Below are positions 8,016 through 18,042 of a stretch of 64,000 bases of DNA, one piece after another (position 1 is the first letter of the stretch; each line of letters opens with the position of its first letter). A model generated the notes under the pieces. That model saw nothing but the letters and a program-made list of their open reading frames with translations, did not search any database and was not told the origin of the DNA. The stretch spans positions 62,001 through 126,000 of the forward strand of contig CALWUI010000012.1 in the NCBI GenBank assembly GCA_944384705.1. The letters are read 5' to 3'. Made by a program: the position numbers and the translations under genes. The DNA comes from an uncultured Clostridia bacterium (GTDB taxonomy: Bacteria > Bacillota > Clostridia > Oscillospirales > Acutalibacteraceae).

Positions 8016-8702
8016 TTATTTTATAATTATCATATTAGGGTACATTACCTTCAAAAAATCATCAGTATAGTTTTGGTCTAAAAAAGTAGAAATTACAGAA
8101 TTAGAATTAATTCCAAGAGCTCTTTGAGATTGGCGCCAAACTGCTAAAGCAGAAATAGCCATATTTATTACCATATAAATAAAAAGAAGCCAAGTTAAAA
8201 CTCTACCTATTTTGGATGGTATTTTTTCTATAATTTTAGAAAGTCTTGGATACACAATTTTCAACCAGACAATTCCCAAAATTCCCCAAAAAATAGCAAA
8301 TAAAATGCTTGTTCGACCGCCAAAGTTATAATCAACATCGCTATAATCCCAAGATGTAGTTTTAAATATAATTTCTTGAAATAGACTACATAAATATTCG
8401 AAGCTTGCACCGATGATCATACATATTAAAAATATCCAATAATCTTTTAGAAAGCTTATTTTACTCAAGCAAACTGTTAATATTACAGCACCAAAACCAT
8501 AAATCGGGTTAAATGGACCATATATAAGTCCCCATCTAATTTCAAATTTATGTTGAACAATTAAGCACCATAAAGTTTCTGCAAGGACTCCTAAAAAACT
8601 GCCTATCAAAAAGATCCAAAAAAGCTTATAAAAATTTAGGCCATGCGCAAAAGATATTTTTTTTGTTCTTGTATTTAATACTTTATAATGCTTTTGCTTC
8701 AT
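8016..8702 (-). CDS. putative ABC-transporter type IV membrane protein (CmpB-like)
   Basis: A 228-residue integral membrane protein with six predicted helices. It carries conserved motifs of the family annotated as putative ABC-transporter type IV (PF06541): GSFLGVLAETLWCL, WGLIYGPFNPIYGFGAV and SFEYLCSLFQEIIFKTTSWDYS. Members occur widely in Clostridia without an attached ATPase, and the transport assignment is weak. Nothing in this neighbourhood supplies an ABC ATPase. Start ATG follows AAAAGGAGATAAAT. The gene lies 26 bp upstream of cmk's start, and upp precedes it. Confidence 0.75.
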   Translation of the reverse strand: MKQKHYKVLNTRTKKISFAHGLNFYKLFWIFLIGSFLGVLAETLWCLIVQHKFEIRWGLIYGPFNPIYGFGAVILTVCLSKISFLKDYWIFLICMIIGASFEYLCSLFQEIIFKTTSWDYSDVDYNFGGRTSILFAIFWGILGIVWLKIVYPRLSKIIEKIPSKIGRVLTWLLFIYMVINMAISALAVWRQSQRALGINSNSVISTFLDQNYTDDFLKVMYPNMIIIK

Positions 8703-8730
8703 ATTTATCTCCTTTTAGAGAAAAATTAAC

Positions 8731-9363
8731 TTATTTAGTACCAAAAATCCGATCCCCAGCATCACCAAGTCCAGGCACTATAAATCCTTGATCATTTAAT
8801 TTTTCATCCATCGCAGCACAATAAACTTGAACATCCGGATGTTTTTCAGTCAAGGCCCTAACACCTTCAGGAGCTGCAATTATACACATAAATTTAATAC
8901 TTTTTGGTTTTTCTTTTTTTATAATACCGATCGCATCAACTGCCGTACCGCCAGTTGCCAACATTGGATCCAAAACGATCACATCGCGATCATATATATC
9001 CGAAGGGAGTTTACTATAATATTTAACAGGCTTTAACGTTTCAGGATCGCGATATAGACCAATATGACCAATTTTTGCAGCTGGAATCAACGCCATAACA
9101 CCATCAACCATACCTATTCCGGCTCTTAAAATAGGAATAAACGCTATTTTTCTGCCTGCAAGTATTTTTGTTTTAGCCACAGCCAACGGAGTTTCAATTT
9201 CTACTTCTTTTAGAGGCAAATCTCTAGTTGCCTCATAGCACATTAGCATTGTAATTTCGCTTATCATTTCACGAAATTCTTTTACACCAGTAGCTTTGTC
9301 TCTCAGCAGAGAAATTTTGTGTTGAATAAGCGGATGGTTCATAATAAAGATTTGACTTTTCAT
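8731..9363 (-). CDS. upp: uracil phosphoribosyltransferase
   Basis: A 210-residue salvage enzyme converting uracil and PRPP to UMP. The PRPP-binding loop [14 protein letters not shown] (about residues 124-137) is intact, as is the uracil-binding [17 protein letters not shown] at the C terminus. The ATG at 9363 gives a length close to the Bacillus and E. coli enzymes (about 209). A GTG four codons upstream (9375) is an alternative, but it sits only two bases from the AAAGG and is less likely. Confidence 0.93.
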   Translation of the reverse strand: MKSQIFIMNHPLIQHKISLLRDKATGVKEFREMISEITMLMCYEATRDLPLKEVEIETPLAVAKTKILAGRKIAFIPILRAGIGMVDGVMALIPAAKIGHIGLYRDPETLKPVKYYSKLPSDIYDRDVIVLDPMLATGGTAVDAIGIIKKEKPKSIKFMCIIAAPEGVRALTEKHPDVQVYCAAMDEKLNDQGFIVPGLGDAGDRIFGTK

Positions 9364-9396
9364 ATTTTGTTGCACAACCTTTAATAAAAATAAATA

Positions 9397-9849
9397 TTAG
9401 ACTTTAAATTTGCCTTTTTCTATTTGTTCAATTTGCAAAACTCTCCAATAGTGTCTTCCTCCATCAAATGGTGTATTCAAAAAAATATTAGTCAATAATA
9501 TAGCTTTATTTTCATCAATAATTCTACCTCCAAGACATAAAATATTTGCATCATTGTGTTTTCTTGTCATTTCGGTAGAAAATTCATCTTGGCAAACTGC
9601 AGCTCTAACCCCGTTTACTTTATTTGCAGCAATAGAGATTCCAATTCCTGTTCCGCAACACAAAATACCCTTTTCGCACTTACCTTCTGAAACTTCTTTA
9701 GCAACTAAATAAGCATACTTAGGGTAATCTACGGATTTTTCTATGTCATCCGTCCCAAAATCCACATATTCTATATTTTTTTTCTCAAAATAATTAATTA
9801 TTGCTTTTTTTAATAAAAAACCTCCATGGTCGCAGCCTATGGCTATCAT
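9397..9849 (-). CDS. rpiB: ribose-5-phosphate isomerase B
   Basis: A 150-residue RpiB/LacAB family isomerase interconverting ribose-5-phosphate and ribulose-5-phosphate. Family landmarks are the N-terminal IAIGCDHGGFLLKK, the catalytic Cys in GILCCGTGIGISIAANK (about residues 62-78), and HNDANILCLGGRII. The start ATG overlaps the tsaB stop by four bases (ATGA), indicating translational coupling. upp lies 34 bp downstream, so pentose-phosphate and uracil salvage genes appear to share a transcript. Confidence 0.93.
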   Translation of the reverse strand: MIAIGCDHGGFLLKKAIINYFEKKNIEYVDFGTDDIEKSVDYPKYAYLVAKEVSEGKCEKGILCCGTGIGISIAANKVNGVRAAVCQDEFSTEMTRKHNDANILCLGGRIIDENKAILLTNIFLNTPFDGGRHYWRVLQIEQIEKGKFKV

Positions 9850-10559
9850 AACAGTATCTCCTTTTTACTATCTACTATTAAATTTCTCTCAGCCTGAGAT
9901 TTTCTTAAATAAACAGGTTTCAATTCAGACGGACAAATAACAGCATCTCCATTTGAATAGGATGCATAAGCAGCTAAGGCAACACTACTTGCACGTTGAT
10001 TTTGTTTATTTTCTAAAGCCAAACGCACTTTTAATTTCTTTTTATTTTTATTATAACATAAAACAGCGCCATCTCCAACTAAAATAACTTCTTTTTCTAA
10101 TTTTTCAACCTCTGAATATAAATCTTCTATAGACATTAGCCTATCTTGAGTTATTCTTGTTATTTTACTTTCAGAAATCTCAAAAATCGCGGTGTATACA
10201 TTATTGCATTTAGCATCCATTACTACACAGACAGTTTTATTTTCTCTCCAAAAATTGTATGCTATAGAATTTAACGTAGAAACTCCAATACAAGGCGTGT
10301 TATTGGCAAAAGCCAATCCCTTAATCGTAGCAATTCCTATTCTTAAACCAGTAAACGAACCCGGGCCTAATGAAACTGCAAATAGATCGATACCATTTAT
10401 ATTAATTTTTAATACTTTTAAAATATCTGCAACCATAGGAGCTAATGTTTGGCTATGAGTTAAACCATTATTAATAAAAAATTCTCCTAACAGATTTTGA
10501 TCTTCTGATACAGCTACAGAAACCGGTTTAGCTGAAGAATCAATCGCTAAAATTTTCAT
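9846..10559 (-). CDS. tsaB: tRNA threonylcarbamoyladenosine biosynthesis protein TsaB
   Basis: A 237-residue ASKHA-fold protein that acts as scaffold for TsaD in forming t6A37 on ANN-decoding tRNAs. Characteristic features are the N-terminal ILAIDSSAKPVSVAV, SLGPGSFTGLRIGIATIKGLA (about residues 64-84) and the VVMDAKCNNVYTA stretch. It overlaps tsaE by about 20 bp upstream and rpiB by 4 bp downstream. The tsaE-tsaB pairing is conserved in Firmicutes, where rimI and tsaD often follow; neither is present here. Confidence 0.92.
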   Translation of the reverse strand: MKILAIDSSAKPVSVAVSEDQNLLGEFFINNGLTHSQTLAPMVADILKVLKININGIDLFAVSLGPGSFTGLRIGIATIKGLAFANNTPCIGVSTLNSIAYNFWRENKTVCVVMDAKCNNVYTAIFEISESKITRITQDRLMSIEDLYSEVEKLEKEVILVGDGAVLCYNKNKKKLKVRLALENKQNQRASSVALAAYASYSNGDAVICPSELKPVYLRKSQAERNLIVDSKKEILL

Positions 10560-10980
10560 TCATATTTACTCCCTCAAAGTTAAAAATTCTTTGATTTTCA
10601 CAGTTGCCATATTCAATAAAAATTTTTATTGAATTTTGTGGTAATATTTTTTCTATATTTTCACTCCACTCAATAATAATAATACCGTTACCAATATAAT
10701 CAAAAAATCCAGTAGAATATAAATCATCCATATTTTTAACTCTATACATGTCAAAATGGTAAACTTTATGCCTACCATCGTACTCATTAATTATAGAAAA
10801 AGTAGGACTGCAAACATTAGTTTTTATATCTAGACCCAAACAAATTCCTTTAGTAAATGTAGTTTTGCCCACACCAAGATCTCCAAAAAGAGCGATAATT
10901 TCTGTACCAAACAATTTGTGTGCAAAATTTTTTCCAATTTTCTCGGTCTGTTTGCAGGAGTTACTTATAATTCTTAGCAA
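10540..10980 (-). CDS. tsaE: tRNA threonylcarbamoyladenosine biosynthesis ATPase TsaE
   Basis: A 146-residue P-loop ATPase required for the t6A tRNA modification cycle, partner of TsaB and TsaD. The Walker A motif GDLGVGKTTFTKGI is at about residues 33-46. SPTFSIINEY, DMYRV and IIIIEWSENI, all typical of the family, follow. Start is TTG, ten bases after GGAG. It heads the tsaE-tsaB-rpiB group and lies 29 bp after fhs ends, so the run may be transcribed with fhs. Confidence 0.92.
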   Translation of the reverse strand: MLRIISNSCKQTEKIGKNFAHKLFGTEIIALFGDLGVGKTTFTKGICLGLDIKTNVCSPTFSIINEYDGRHKVYHFDMYRVKNMDDLYSTGFFDYIGNGIIIIEWSENIEKILPQNSIKIFIEYGNCENQRIFNFEGVNMNENFSD

Positions 10981-11009
10981 AATTAAAAATCTCCTTTATT
11001 TTATTAAAA

Positions 11010-12677
11010 TCAAAAAAGCCCGGTTATTTTTGCGTCCTTATCGATGCCTATACAGTTAGCGGCAGGGACTTTAGGTAGTCCAGGCATAGTCATAATGTCT
11101 CCGGTAAAAACAACTATAAATCCAGCTCCATTAGAAAGTTTTACATCTCTAACCGTTATATTAAAATTTTTTGGTGCTCCCAAAAGTTTCGGATTATCAG
11201 AAAATGAATACTGCGTTTTTGCTATGCATATAGGAAGGTTACCTGCACCTATATCTTCTATCAATTTTATAGATTTATTAGCCAAATCAGTATAAACAAC
11301 AGAGTCAGCCCCATAAATTTCTCTGCTTATAGTTTCTATCTTTTCTTTTATTGATAAATTAACATCATATAAAGGTTTAAAATTAGATTTTTTTTCAGCT
11401 GCCTTGCATACAATTTTAGCAAGTTCTATTCCCCCATTTCCTCCTTTAGAAAATACTTCAGACAGGGCAAAATCCACACCTAATTTTGTGCAATATTGTT
11501 TTATATAATTTAATTCAGCTTCACTGTCAGTATCAAATTTATTTATTGCAACAACTACAGGAACAGAGAATTTTTTCATATTCTCTATATGTCTTCCAAG
11601 ATTTATGATTCCTTTTTTTAAAGCCTCTAAATTTTCTTCTTTTAAAAGCTCTCTAGGAATATCGCCATTGTATTTTAATGCACGCACAGTTGCAACTATA
11701 ACAACGGCAGCCGGATTTAATTCTGCACCTCTACATTTTATATCAAAAAACTTTTCTGCTCCTAAATCCGACCCGAATCCAGCTTCTGTTATACAGTAAT
11801 CTGCTAATTTTAATGCTAATTTTGTTGCTCTTACAGAGTTGCAACCATGAGCGATATTTGCAAAGGGGCCGCCATGCATAATAGCCGGAGTCCCTTCTAA
11901 TGTTTGAATAAAATTAGGTTTAAAAGCTTCTTTTAAAAGCACTGTCATAGCTTCATTTGCATTTAGCTCTCTTGCATAAATTGGTTTTTCATCATAGCTA
12001 TATGCTACTAAAATTTTTCCTAACCTCTGCTTTAGATCCATCAGATCATTTGCCAAGCATAAAATAGCCATAATTTCGCTTGCAACTGTTATAATAAATC
12101 CGTCTTCTCGTGGAACTCCATTAATTTTACCACCCAGTCCAATCACTATATTTCTTAAAGCACGGTCATTTATATCTAAACAACGCTTTATTAATATTCT
12201 TCTTGGATCAATTTTTAAAAGATTTCCCTGATGAATATGATTATCTAAAAGTGCGCAAAGCAAATTATTTGCGCTTGTTATCGCGTGCATATCTCCGGTA
12301 AAGTGAAGGTTTATATCCTCCATAGGCACAACCTGAGAATATCCTCCACCAGCAGCACCGCCTTTTACCCCAAATACAGGCCCCAACGAAGGCTCTCTTA
12401 AAGCTATAATAGCTTTTTTATTAATCTTTGCCATAGCTTGTCCTAACCCTATGGTTGTGGTAGTTTTACCCTCTCCTGCCGGAGTTGGATTTATTGCTGT
12501 GACCAAAATTAATTTTCCGTTATTTTTATTTTTTAATCTTTCAATAAGCTTATCATTAAGTTTTGCTTTATATTTGCCATAAAGTTCGATTTCGGCTTCG
12601 TCTATTTCAAGATCTTTTGCAATCTCGTTAATATTTTTTATTTTAGCATTCTGCACTATTTTAATATCTGTTAGCAT
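11010..12677 (-). CDS. fhs: formate--tetrahydrofolate ligase
   Basis: A 555-residue enzyme making 10-formyl-tetrahydrofolate from formate, THF and ATP, central to one-carbon metabolism. The ATP-binding segment [20 protein letters not shown] lies near residues 60-79. [21 protein letters not shown] and [17 protein letters not shown] are diagnostic. The length equals that of the monofunctional clostridial enzyme. Start ATG follows AAGGATGGTACAGA. The gene is divergent from rodA, with about 127 bp between them containing promoters for both. Confidence 0.96.
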   Translation of the reverse strand: MLTDIKIVQNAKIKNINEIAKDLEIDEAEIELYGKYKAKLNDKLIERLKNKNNGKLILVTAINPTPAGEGKTTTTIGLGQAMAKINKKAIIALREPSLGPVFGVKGGAAGGGYSQVVPMEDINLHFTGDMHAITSANNLLCALLDNHIHQGNLLKIDPRRILIKRCLDINDRALRNIVIGLGGKINGVPREDGFIITVASEIMAILCLANDLMDLKQRLGKILVAYSYDEKPIYARELNANEAMTVLLKEAFKPNFIQTLEGTPAIMHGGPFANIAHGCNSVRATKLALKLADYCITEAGFGSDLGAEKFFDIKCRGAELNPAAVVIVATVRALKYNGDIPRELLKEENLEALKKGIINLGRHIENMKKFSVPVVVAINKFDTDSEAELNYIKQYCTKLGVDFALSEVFSKGGNGGIELAKIVCKAAEKKSNFKPLYDVNLSIKEKIETISREIYGADSVVYTDLANKSIKLIEDIGAGNLPICIAKTQYSFSDNPKLLGAPKNFNITVRDVKLSNGAGFIVVFTGDIMTMPGLPKVPAANCIGIDKDAKITGLF

Positions 12678-12714
12678 TCTGTACCATCCTTAAAATAAAA
12701 AATAAATTTTTAAA

Positions 12715-12720
12715 ATTATA
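12715..12720 (-). promoter_or_regulatory. fhs: extended -10 element for fhs
   Basis: On the minus strand TATAAT (12720-12715) is preceded by TG one base upstream, giving an extended -10. No convincing -35 lies at standard spacing. The predicted leader to the fhs ATG at 12677 is about 30 bases. Confidence 0.35.
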
Positions 12721-12751
12721 TCATACTTGAGTTCAAATTAAAAGCAAAGAC

Positions 12752-12780
12752 TTGAACTTATCGCATAATAATAATATAAT
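12752..12780 (+). promoter_or_regulatory. sigma-A type promoter for the rodA/ftsW gene
   Basis: TTGAAC (12752-12757) and TATAAT (12775-12780) are separated by 17 bp, with the start codon 25 bp downstream at 12805. It lies back to back with the fhs promoter. Confidence 0.65.
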
Positions 12781-12804
12781 ATTTTAAATTAAAGAGGTGA
12801 AGCT

Positions 12805-13974
12805 ATGAGAAACTTTTTTTATAAAGTTAAAGACTATTTTAAACAAACTGACCTTATTTTTTGGATTATTTCAATTTTAATATCTATATTTTCATTACTT
12901 CTTTTGCTCAGTGTTTCTAGAACATCGAACTTTAACTATTTTAAAACACAGTTAATTGCTATTCTTATAGGATATATTAGTGCATTTATTATAACTAAAT
13001 CTGATTATAGAATCATAGCTAAACACTACATTATCATTTCTACAGTTTGTATTTTGCTTATATTTTGTACACTAATTTTTGGAAGTGCTATAACAGGAAA
13101 TTCTGGAATAGATGCTAAAGCTTGGATAAAACTACCTGGCGGCATATCTTTTCAACCATCTGAGCTCGCTAAAATTGGATTTATTTTAACTTTTTCAAAA
13201 CATTTGTCCGTTTTAAAAGAAAGGAACGAGTTAAAATCCTTTTTTAATGTTACGCTTTTGGGGGTTCACGCATTGATTCCAATACTTTTAACACATCTAC
13301 AAGGTGATGACGGTGCAGCTATAATTTTCTTTTTTATTTTTCTGTTTATGTCTTTTGGAGCCGGCATACAGTTGCGATATTTTTTTGCTGTTTTCGCAGG
13401 CATAGTACTTTTAATTCCGATTTTATGGAATTATGTTTTTGCAGAATATCAAAAACAGCGAATACTCAATCAAATAAATCCCGAAGCAGATCCGCTTAAT
13501 TCTGGATTTCAACAAATTCAAGGAAAAATCTCTATAGGTTCTGGCAAAATTTGGGGAGAGGGTTTATTTAATGGTTCTCGCGTTGGTAACAATTCCGTAC
13601 CGATTCAAGAGAGTGATTTTATTTTTTCTGCTGCCGGAGAAGAACTTGGATTTATAGGTTGTCTTTTAATTATTGTCCTATTAATTTTCATGTTATTTAG
13701 AATATTAAAAATCGCCTCATTATCGTCAGATGTTCTCGGAACATATATTTGTTTCGGATTTTTCGGATTAATTGCCTCACAGGCTATTTTTAATCTTGGC
13801 ATGTGCTTGAGCATTCTTCCTGTAATGGGCGTAACGCTACCTTTTTTTAGCGCAGGAGGTTCTTCTTCTGCATGCTTATATTTAGGTGTTGGACTCGTTC
13901 AAAGCGTATTTATGCAGAGGTATGACAACGACTTAAATGAACTTTTAAAGCAGGAGAATAATATGGTAATTTAA
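12805..13974 (+). CDS. FtsW/RodA/SpoVE family peptidoglycan glycosyltransferase
   Basis: A 389-residue SEDS-family polytopic protein with about ten helices that polymerises lipid II into glycan strands together with a class B penicillin-binding protein. Family motifs seen are AWIKLPGGISFQPSELAKI (about residues 111-129), the long periplasmic loop with GKISIGSGKIWGEG, VPIQESDFIFSAAGEELGFIG (about residues 266-286) and LPVMGVTLPFFSAGGSS. RodA is favoured over FtsW by the short cytoplasmic N terminus and the lone location outside a division cluster, but the subtype is not certain. Start ATG follows AGAGGTGAAGCT. Confidence 0.9.
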   Translation: MRNFFYKVKDYFKQTDLIFWIISILISIFSLLLLLSVSRTSNFNYFKTQLIAILIGYISAFIITKSDYRIIAKHYIIISTVCILLIFCTLIFGSAITGNSGIDAKAWIKLPGGISFQPSELAKIGFILTFSKHLSVLKERNELKSFFNVTLLGVHALIPILLTHLQGDDGAAIIFFFIFLFMSFGAGIQLRYFFAVFAGIVLLIPILWNYVFAEYQKQRILNQINPEADPLNSGFQQIQGKISIGSGKIWGEGLFNGSRVGNNSVPIQESDFIFSAAGEELGFIGCLLIIVLLIFMLFRILKIASLSSDVLGTYICFGFFGLIASQAIFNLGMCLSILPVMGVTLPFFSAGGSSSACLYLGVGLVQSVFMQRYDNDLNELLKQENNMVI

Positions 13975-13993
13975 AAATTTTTTATTATATAAT

Positions 13994-14575
13994 TTACTTT
14001 ATTGATTCTTCTATTACTGCCTTTAAATTTTCTAATCCTTCACCACTACTAGAAGAAAAAATAATAAAGTCAATGTTTTCAAAAGGAAAGTTATCCTTTA
14101 GATTATCCAAACATTCTTTTCTTTGAGTTCTATTAAGTTTATCGCTTTTCGTTAAAACAATTATAAATTTTAGTTTTCGCTCAATTAAAAATTTTATCAT
14201 AGTAATATCGTCCATAGATGGCTTATGGCGGATGTCTATGATCTGTATAACCAGAACAATATTTGGACCACTGTTAAAATATCCTTCAACTAAATCAGAC
14301 CAACGCAATTTTTCACTTTCAGATACTTTTGCATATCCGTACCCTGGCAAATCGACCAATCTTACATAATCATTTACTTTATAAAGATTTATAGTAGAAG
14401 TTTTTCCTGGTCTAGAACTAACTCTAGCGAGCGATTTCTTATTTATCAATTTGTTAATAAGAGATGATTTACCAACATTAGAACGGCCTGAAAAAACTAT
14501 TTCTTTGCAATTAGACTTTTTAAATTGTTTTTTTTCTCCATAAGATGTTAAAAATATTGTATTATTAAAATTCAT
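13994..14575 (-). CDS. engB: ribosome biogenesis GTP-binding protein EngB (YsxC/YihA)
   Basis: A 193-residue TrmE-Era-EngA-EngB-type GTPase needed for late assembly of the 50S subunit. G1 is GRSNVGKSSLINKL (about residues 28-41), G2 is around PGKTSTINLY, G3 is LVDLPGYGYAKV and G4 is TKSD. The start at 14575 was chosen because GGAG lies seven bases upstream and MNFNNTIFL matches family N termini. A longer frame to 14662 would run into clpX. It is the last gene of tig-clpP-clpX-engB, as in Bacillus. Confidence 0.93.
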   Translation of the reverse strand: MNFNNTIFLTSYGEKKQFKKSNCKEIVFSGRSNVGKSSLINKLINKKSLARVSSRPGKTSTINLYKVNDYVRLVDLPGYGYAKVSESEKLRWSDLVEGYFNSGPNIVLVIQIIDIRHKPSMDDITMIKFLIERKLKFIIVLTKSDKLNRTQRKECLDNLKDNFPFENIDFIIFSSSSGEGLENLKAVIEESIK

Positions 14576-14651
14576 ACAAAACTCCAATAAATATTTATAA
14601 TTTAAAATGACTGCAACACTATAAATGTTACAGCCTAAATTTTTGTCAAGA

Positions 14652-15983
14652 CTACGAAACAAAGCTATTTCCGTTTCTAATCTTATTATTTACAGTAATA
14701 TTAAACGGTACACGATTTTCATTTCGAATAATTTTTGCATCTTCTTTATTATTAACAGTTTTTTCTGTTATAATAACTTTTTCTATAGTATGGTCTCCAG
14801 GAACTTCATACATTAGTTTAGATAAAATATCTTCCATAATTGCGCGTAACCCTCTTGCTCCAGTGTTTCTCTCTAAAGCTTTTTGAGCTACCGCCTCTAA
14901 TGCTTTATCTTCAAATTCAAGCTCAACTTTATCCAAAGAAAATAACTTCTGATATTGTTTTAATATTGAATCCTTTGGTTCTTTTAAAATTCTTATCAAA
15001 GATTTCTGATCAAGTCCATTAAGAGAAGTAATCACAGGTAACCTTCCAACAAGTTCTGGAATTAATCCATATTTGACTAAATCGTGAGGCAGTACATCCT
15101 TCATCCAATGAGTAGAATCGAGTTCTTTTTTAGTTTTTATATCCGCTCCAAACCCCAATGTAGATGAGCCCATTCTTTTTTCAACAATTTTTTCTAGCCC
15201 ATCAAATGCTCCTCCACAAATAAATAAAATATTTGTAGTATCTATATGGATGAATTCCTGCTGAGGATGTTTTCTTCCTCCTTGTGGAGGAACACTAGAA
15301 ACAGTTCCTTCCAAAATTTTCAAAAGTGCCTGTTGTACCCCTTCTCCACTAACATCTCTGGTTATGGATGGATTTTCTGATTTTCGGGCGATTTTATCAA
15401 GTTCATCAATATAAATAATTCCTCGCTCAGCTTTTTCTATATCAAAATTAGCAGCTTGAATTAGCCGCAAAAGGATATTTTCTACATCCTCTCCAACATA
15501 TCCCGCCTCGGTTAATGTAGTCGCGTCAGCAATAGCAAATGGTACATTAAGAGCTTTTGCTAAAGTTTGTGCCAAAAGAGTTTTGCCAACTCCAGTTGGC
15601 CCCAGCAACAAAACATTACTTTTTTTTAGTTCAACATCTCCGTGCCTATCAGAGTCACCAAAATATATTCTTTTGTAATGGTTGTAAACAGCCACAGATA
15701 AAGCGACTTTAGCACTCTCTTGCCCAATAACATAGTCATCCAATATAGCTTTTATCTCTTTAGGCCGTGGTAATTTTATTTCTTCTAAATCGATTTTATC
15801 AAACTTACTAGTTTTTGAGTTTTTCTTTAAAAATTCGTCCTCCAGTATAGACATACACAAAGTAACGCATTCATCACAAATATAAACTCCAGGCCCTGCA
15901 ATAAGTTTATTCGCTTGTTCTTGAGGCTTATTGCAGAACGAACAGCAAATATTCTTATCCCTGTTTTCATTCTTAATAGACAT
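14652..15983 (-). CDS. clpX: ATP-dependent Clp protease ATP-binding subunit ClpX
   Basis: A 443-residue AAA+ unfoldase that recognises substrates and feeds them to ClpP. The N-terminal zinc-binding domain has four cysteines ([10 protein letters not shown] ... CDECV, about residues 15-40). Walker A is [15 protein letters not shown] (about residue 128), Walker B is [11 protein letters not shown], and sensor/arginine-finger motifs lie in [17 protein letters not shown] and [13 protein letters not shown]. The IGF-type ClpP-docking loop appears as TLGFGAD, an L-G-F variant as in many Firmicutes. It lies 14 bp after clpP. Confidence 0.96.
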   Translation of the reverse strand: MSIKNENRDKNICCSFCNKPQEQANKLIAGPGVYICDECVTLCMSILEDEFLKKNSKTSKFDKIDLEEIKLPRPKEIKAILDDYVIGQESAKVALSVAVYNHYKRIYFGDSDRHGDVELKKSNVLLLGPTGVGKTLLAQTLAKALNVPFAIADATTLTEAGYVGEDVENILLRLIQAANFDIEKAERGIIYIDELDKIARKSENPSITRDVSGEGVQQALLKILEGTVSSVPPQGGRKHPQQEFIHIDTTNILFICGGAFDGLEKIVEKRMGSSTLGFGADIKTKKELDSTHWMKDVLPHDLVKYGLIPELVGRLPVITSLNGLDQKSLIRILKEPKDSILKQYQKLFSLDKVELEFEDKALEAVAQKALERNTGARGLRAIMEDILSKLMYEVPGDHTIEKVIITEKTVNNKEDAKIIRNENRVPFNITVNNKIRNGNSFVS

Positions 15984-15997
15984 ACTATCACCAATTC

Positions 15998-16603
15998 CTA
16001 TCTTTTATAAATAACCTTGTCAACAATCCCATATTCTTTGGCTTCAAGTGCAGTCATAAAGTTATCACGCTCAGTATCTCGCGCAATTACTTCAATAGGT
16101 TGCCCTGTGCGTTCAGATAATATTTCATTTAATTTTTTCTTAGTCTGAATGATATGATCGGCATGAATCATAATATCAGTTGCCTGACCTTTAGCACCAC
16201 CACTTGGCTGGTGGATCATAATATCACTATTTGGCAAGGCATAACGTTTTCCTTTAGTTCCAGCAGCCAATAAGAACGCACCCATACTAGCGGCCAAACC
16301 CATGCATATAGTAGATACATCACATTTTATATATTGCATCGTGTCATAAATTGATAAACCGTCTGTAACTGATCCACCAGGGCTATTAATATAAAGGCTT
16401 ATATCCTTAGATGGATCTTGCCCCTCTAAATACAATAGTTGAGCAACAACTAAGCTGGCAGTCGTACTATTTACTTCTTCAGTCAACATAACAATTCTGT
16501 CATTTAATAGTCTAGAATATATGTCATAAGATCGCTCACCTCGGCTAGTTTGCTCTACAACATAAGGTACTAAACTCATTTTTATGTCATTATATTTACT
16601 CAA
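15998..16603 (-). CDS. clpP: ATP-dependent Clp protease proteolytic subunit ClpP
   Basis: A 201-residue serine peptidase that forms the 14-subunit degradation chamber. The catalytic Ser106 lies in GLAASMGA, His131 in [15 protein letters not shown], and the Asp in ARDTERDN. The TTG at 16603 is preferred because GGAGG lies eight bases before it. The internal ATG ([10 protein letters not shown], 8 codons on), the usual N terminus of mature ClpP, has no ribosome-binding site. The extra MSKYNDIK may be removed by self-processing. clpX follows. Confidence 0.95.
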   Translation of the reverse strand: MSKYNDIKMSLVPYVVEQTSRGERSYDIYSRLLNDRIVMLTEEVNSTTASLVVAQLLYLEGQDPSKDISLYINSPGGSVTDGLSIYDTMQYIKCDVSTICMGLAASMGAFLLAAGTKGKRYALPNSDIMIHQPSGGAKGQATDIMIHADHIIQTKKKLNEILSERTGQPIEVIARDTERDNFMTALEAKEYGIVDKVIYKR

Positions 16604-16678
16604 ACAAAAAACCTCCATAAAAAACAAGACATTTTTAATAATTAACAAAATTTATAATTTTTATTCAAAATCAAAAAG

Positions 16679-17959
16679 TTATTTATCAATACAATTTTCT
16701 CGCAAAAAGTCGACAGCTTTTTCAACGGCAATATCTTTTAATAAATCTTTCTCATTTATCATTTTTTTTGCTTTTTCAAGATCAATTTTATACTGTTCAG
16801 CCAAATTTTTATATTTTTCTTCTAAATCTTCTTTAGTAGCGGATAAATTTTCAAGTTCTGCAATTTTTTCAAGAGCTAGTCTCAGTTTAACTTGACGTTC
16901 AGCCTGCGGTCTAAATTGTTTTTTTATCGCATTGTTATCCATACCAGTATATTTCATATAAGATTCTAGTGTTAATCCCTGAGCATGTAATTTATAAGCA
17001 AAATCACGTACAATATCTTCTAACTTGTTTTCAAACATAGCTTCAGGAATATCCGCCTTTAAAAGGTTAACTACCTTATCGATCATTTGATCATCAGCAT
17101 CCATATCTGATTCTCGTGTTTTTAAATCTATAAGTTGTTTTTTTATTGATTCTTTATACTCATCCAAAGTATCAAATTCACTAACATCTTTTACGAATTC
17201 GTCATCAAGGTCTGGTAATTCACGATGTTTTATTTCATGTAATTTGATTTTAAAAACTGCTGGTTTGCCAGCCAAAGATTTTTCTTGATAAGTTTCTGGA
17301 AAAGTAACATTGATGTCAAAATCTTCTCCTATCGCATGTCCCACCAATTGTTCTTCAAAACCATGAATAAATTGCCCTTTACCAATAGTTAACGTATAAT
17401 TTTCAGCTTCTCCTCCATCAAAAATTTTTCCATCGATAAATCCTTTAAAGTCAAAAACGACAACGTCTCCATCCTGAGATTTTCTGTTTTCAACCGCAAC
17501 AAGGCGGGAATTTCTTTCTCTAATTCGGTCAATTTCTTTATTTATATCATCTTCAGTAACTTCAACAGGTTTACGTGTTATTTTAATACCCTTATAGTTC
17601 TCAATTTCGACTTCAGGCTTAACGGTTACAGCTGCTTTAAATAAAAAACCATCTTTGCCAATTTTAAGTATATTAAAATCGATTTTATCATCTATAACGT
17701 CCAAACCAGCTTCGTCGATAGCTTCCTGCAAAGCTTCTGGATAAATTTCATTAACAGCATCTTCATAAAAGACATTTTCTCCATAATATTTTTCAACAAA
17801 AGCTCTAGGAGCTTTGCCTTTTCTGAATCCTGGAATAGAAATTTTTTTAATATTTTTCTTAAATGAATTATTTACAGCTTTTTCAAACTCTTTAGCACCA
17901 ACTTCAACTTCTAATTCGTAACGATTTGTCTTTATTTTTTTTGATGATTTTAAACTCAT
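16679..17959 (-). CDS. tig: trigger factor, ribosome-associated peptidyl-prolyl isomerase
   Basis: A 426-residue chaperone that binds ribosomal protein L23 at the tunnel exit. The N-terminal ribosome-binding domain contains the signature GFRKGKAPRAFVEKYYG (about residues 43-59). A FKBP-type PPIase domain lies at about residues 150-245 (DGDVVVFDFKGFIDG ... FINVTFPETYQ-type region). A long helical C-terminal arm domain completes the family length. It is first in tig-clpP-clpX-engB. An extended -10 (TGCTATAAT) lies about 35 bp upstream on the minus strand. Confidence 0.96.
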   Translation of the reverse strand: MSLKSSKKIKTNRYELEVEVGAKEFEKAVNNSFKKNIKKISIPGFRKGKAPRAFVEKYYGENVFYEDAVNEIYPEALQEAIDEAGLDVIDDKIDFNILKIGKDGFLFKAAVTVKPEVEIENYKGIKITRKPVEVTEDDINKEIDRIRERNSRLVAVENRKSQDGDVVVFDFKGFIDGKIFDGGEAENYTLTIGKGQFIHGFEEQLVGHAIGEDFDINVTFPETYQEKSLAGKPAVFKIKLHEIKHRELPDLDDEFVKDVSEFDTLDEYKESIKKQLIDLKTRESDMDADDQMIDKVVNLLKADIPEAMFENKLEDIVRDFAYKLHAQGLTLESYMKYTGMDNNAIKKQFRPQAERQVKLRLALEKIAELENLSATKEDLEEKYKNLAEQYKIDLEKAKKMINEKDLLKDIAVEKAVDFLRENCIDK

Positions 17960-18042
17960 TATTATCCTCCAAAGAATACAAGTAATTTAATAATTATAGC
18001 ACAAAAAAAAATTTTTTTCTACAATTTTATAAAATATTAAAC

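Noticed and set aside
13994-14662. 29-residue longer N terminus for EngB
   Set aside because: It would overlap the clpX 3' end and lacks a ribosome-binding site, while the ATG at 14575 has GGAG at good spacing and a family-like N terminus.
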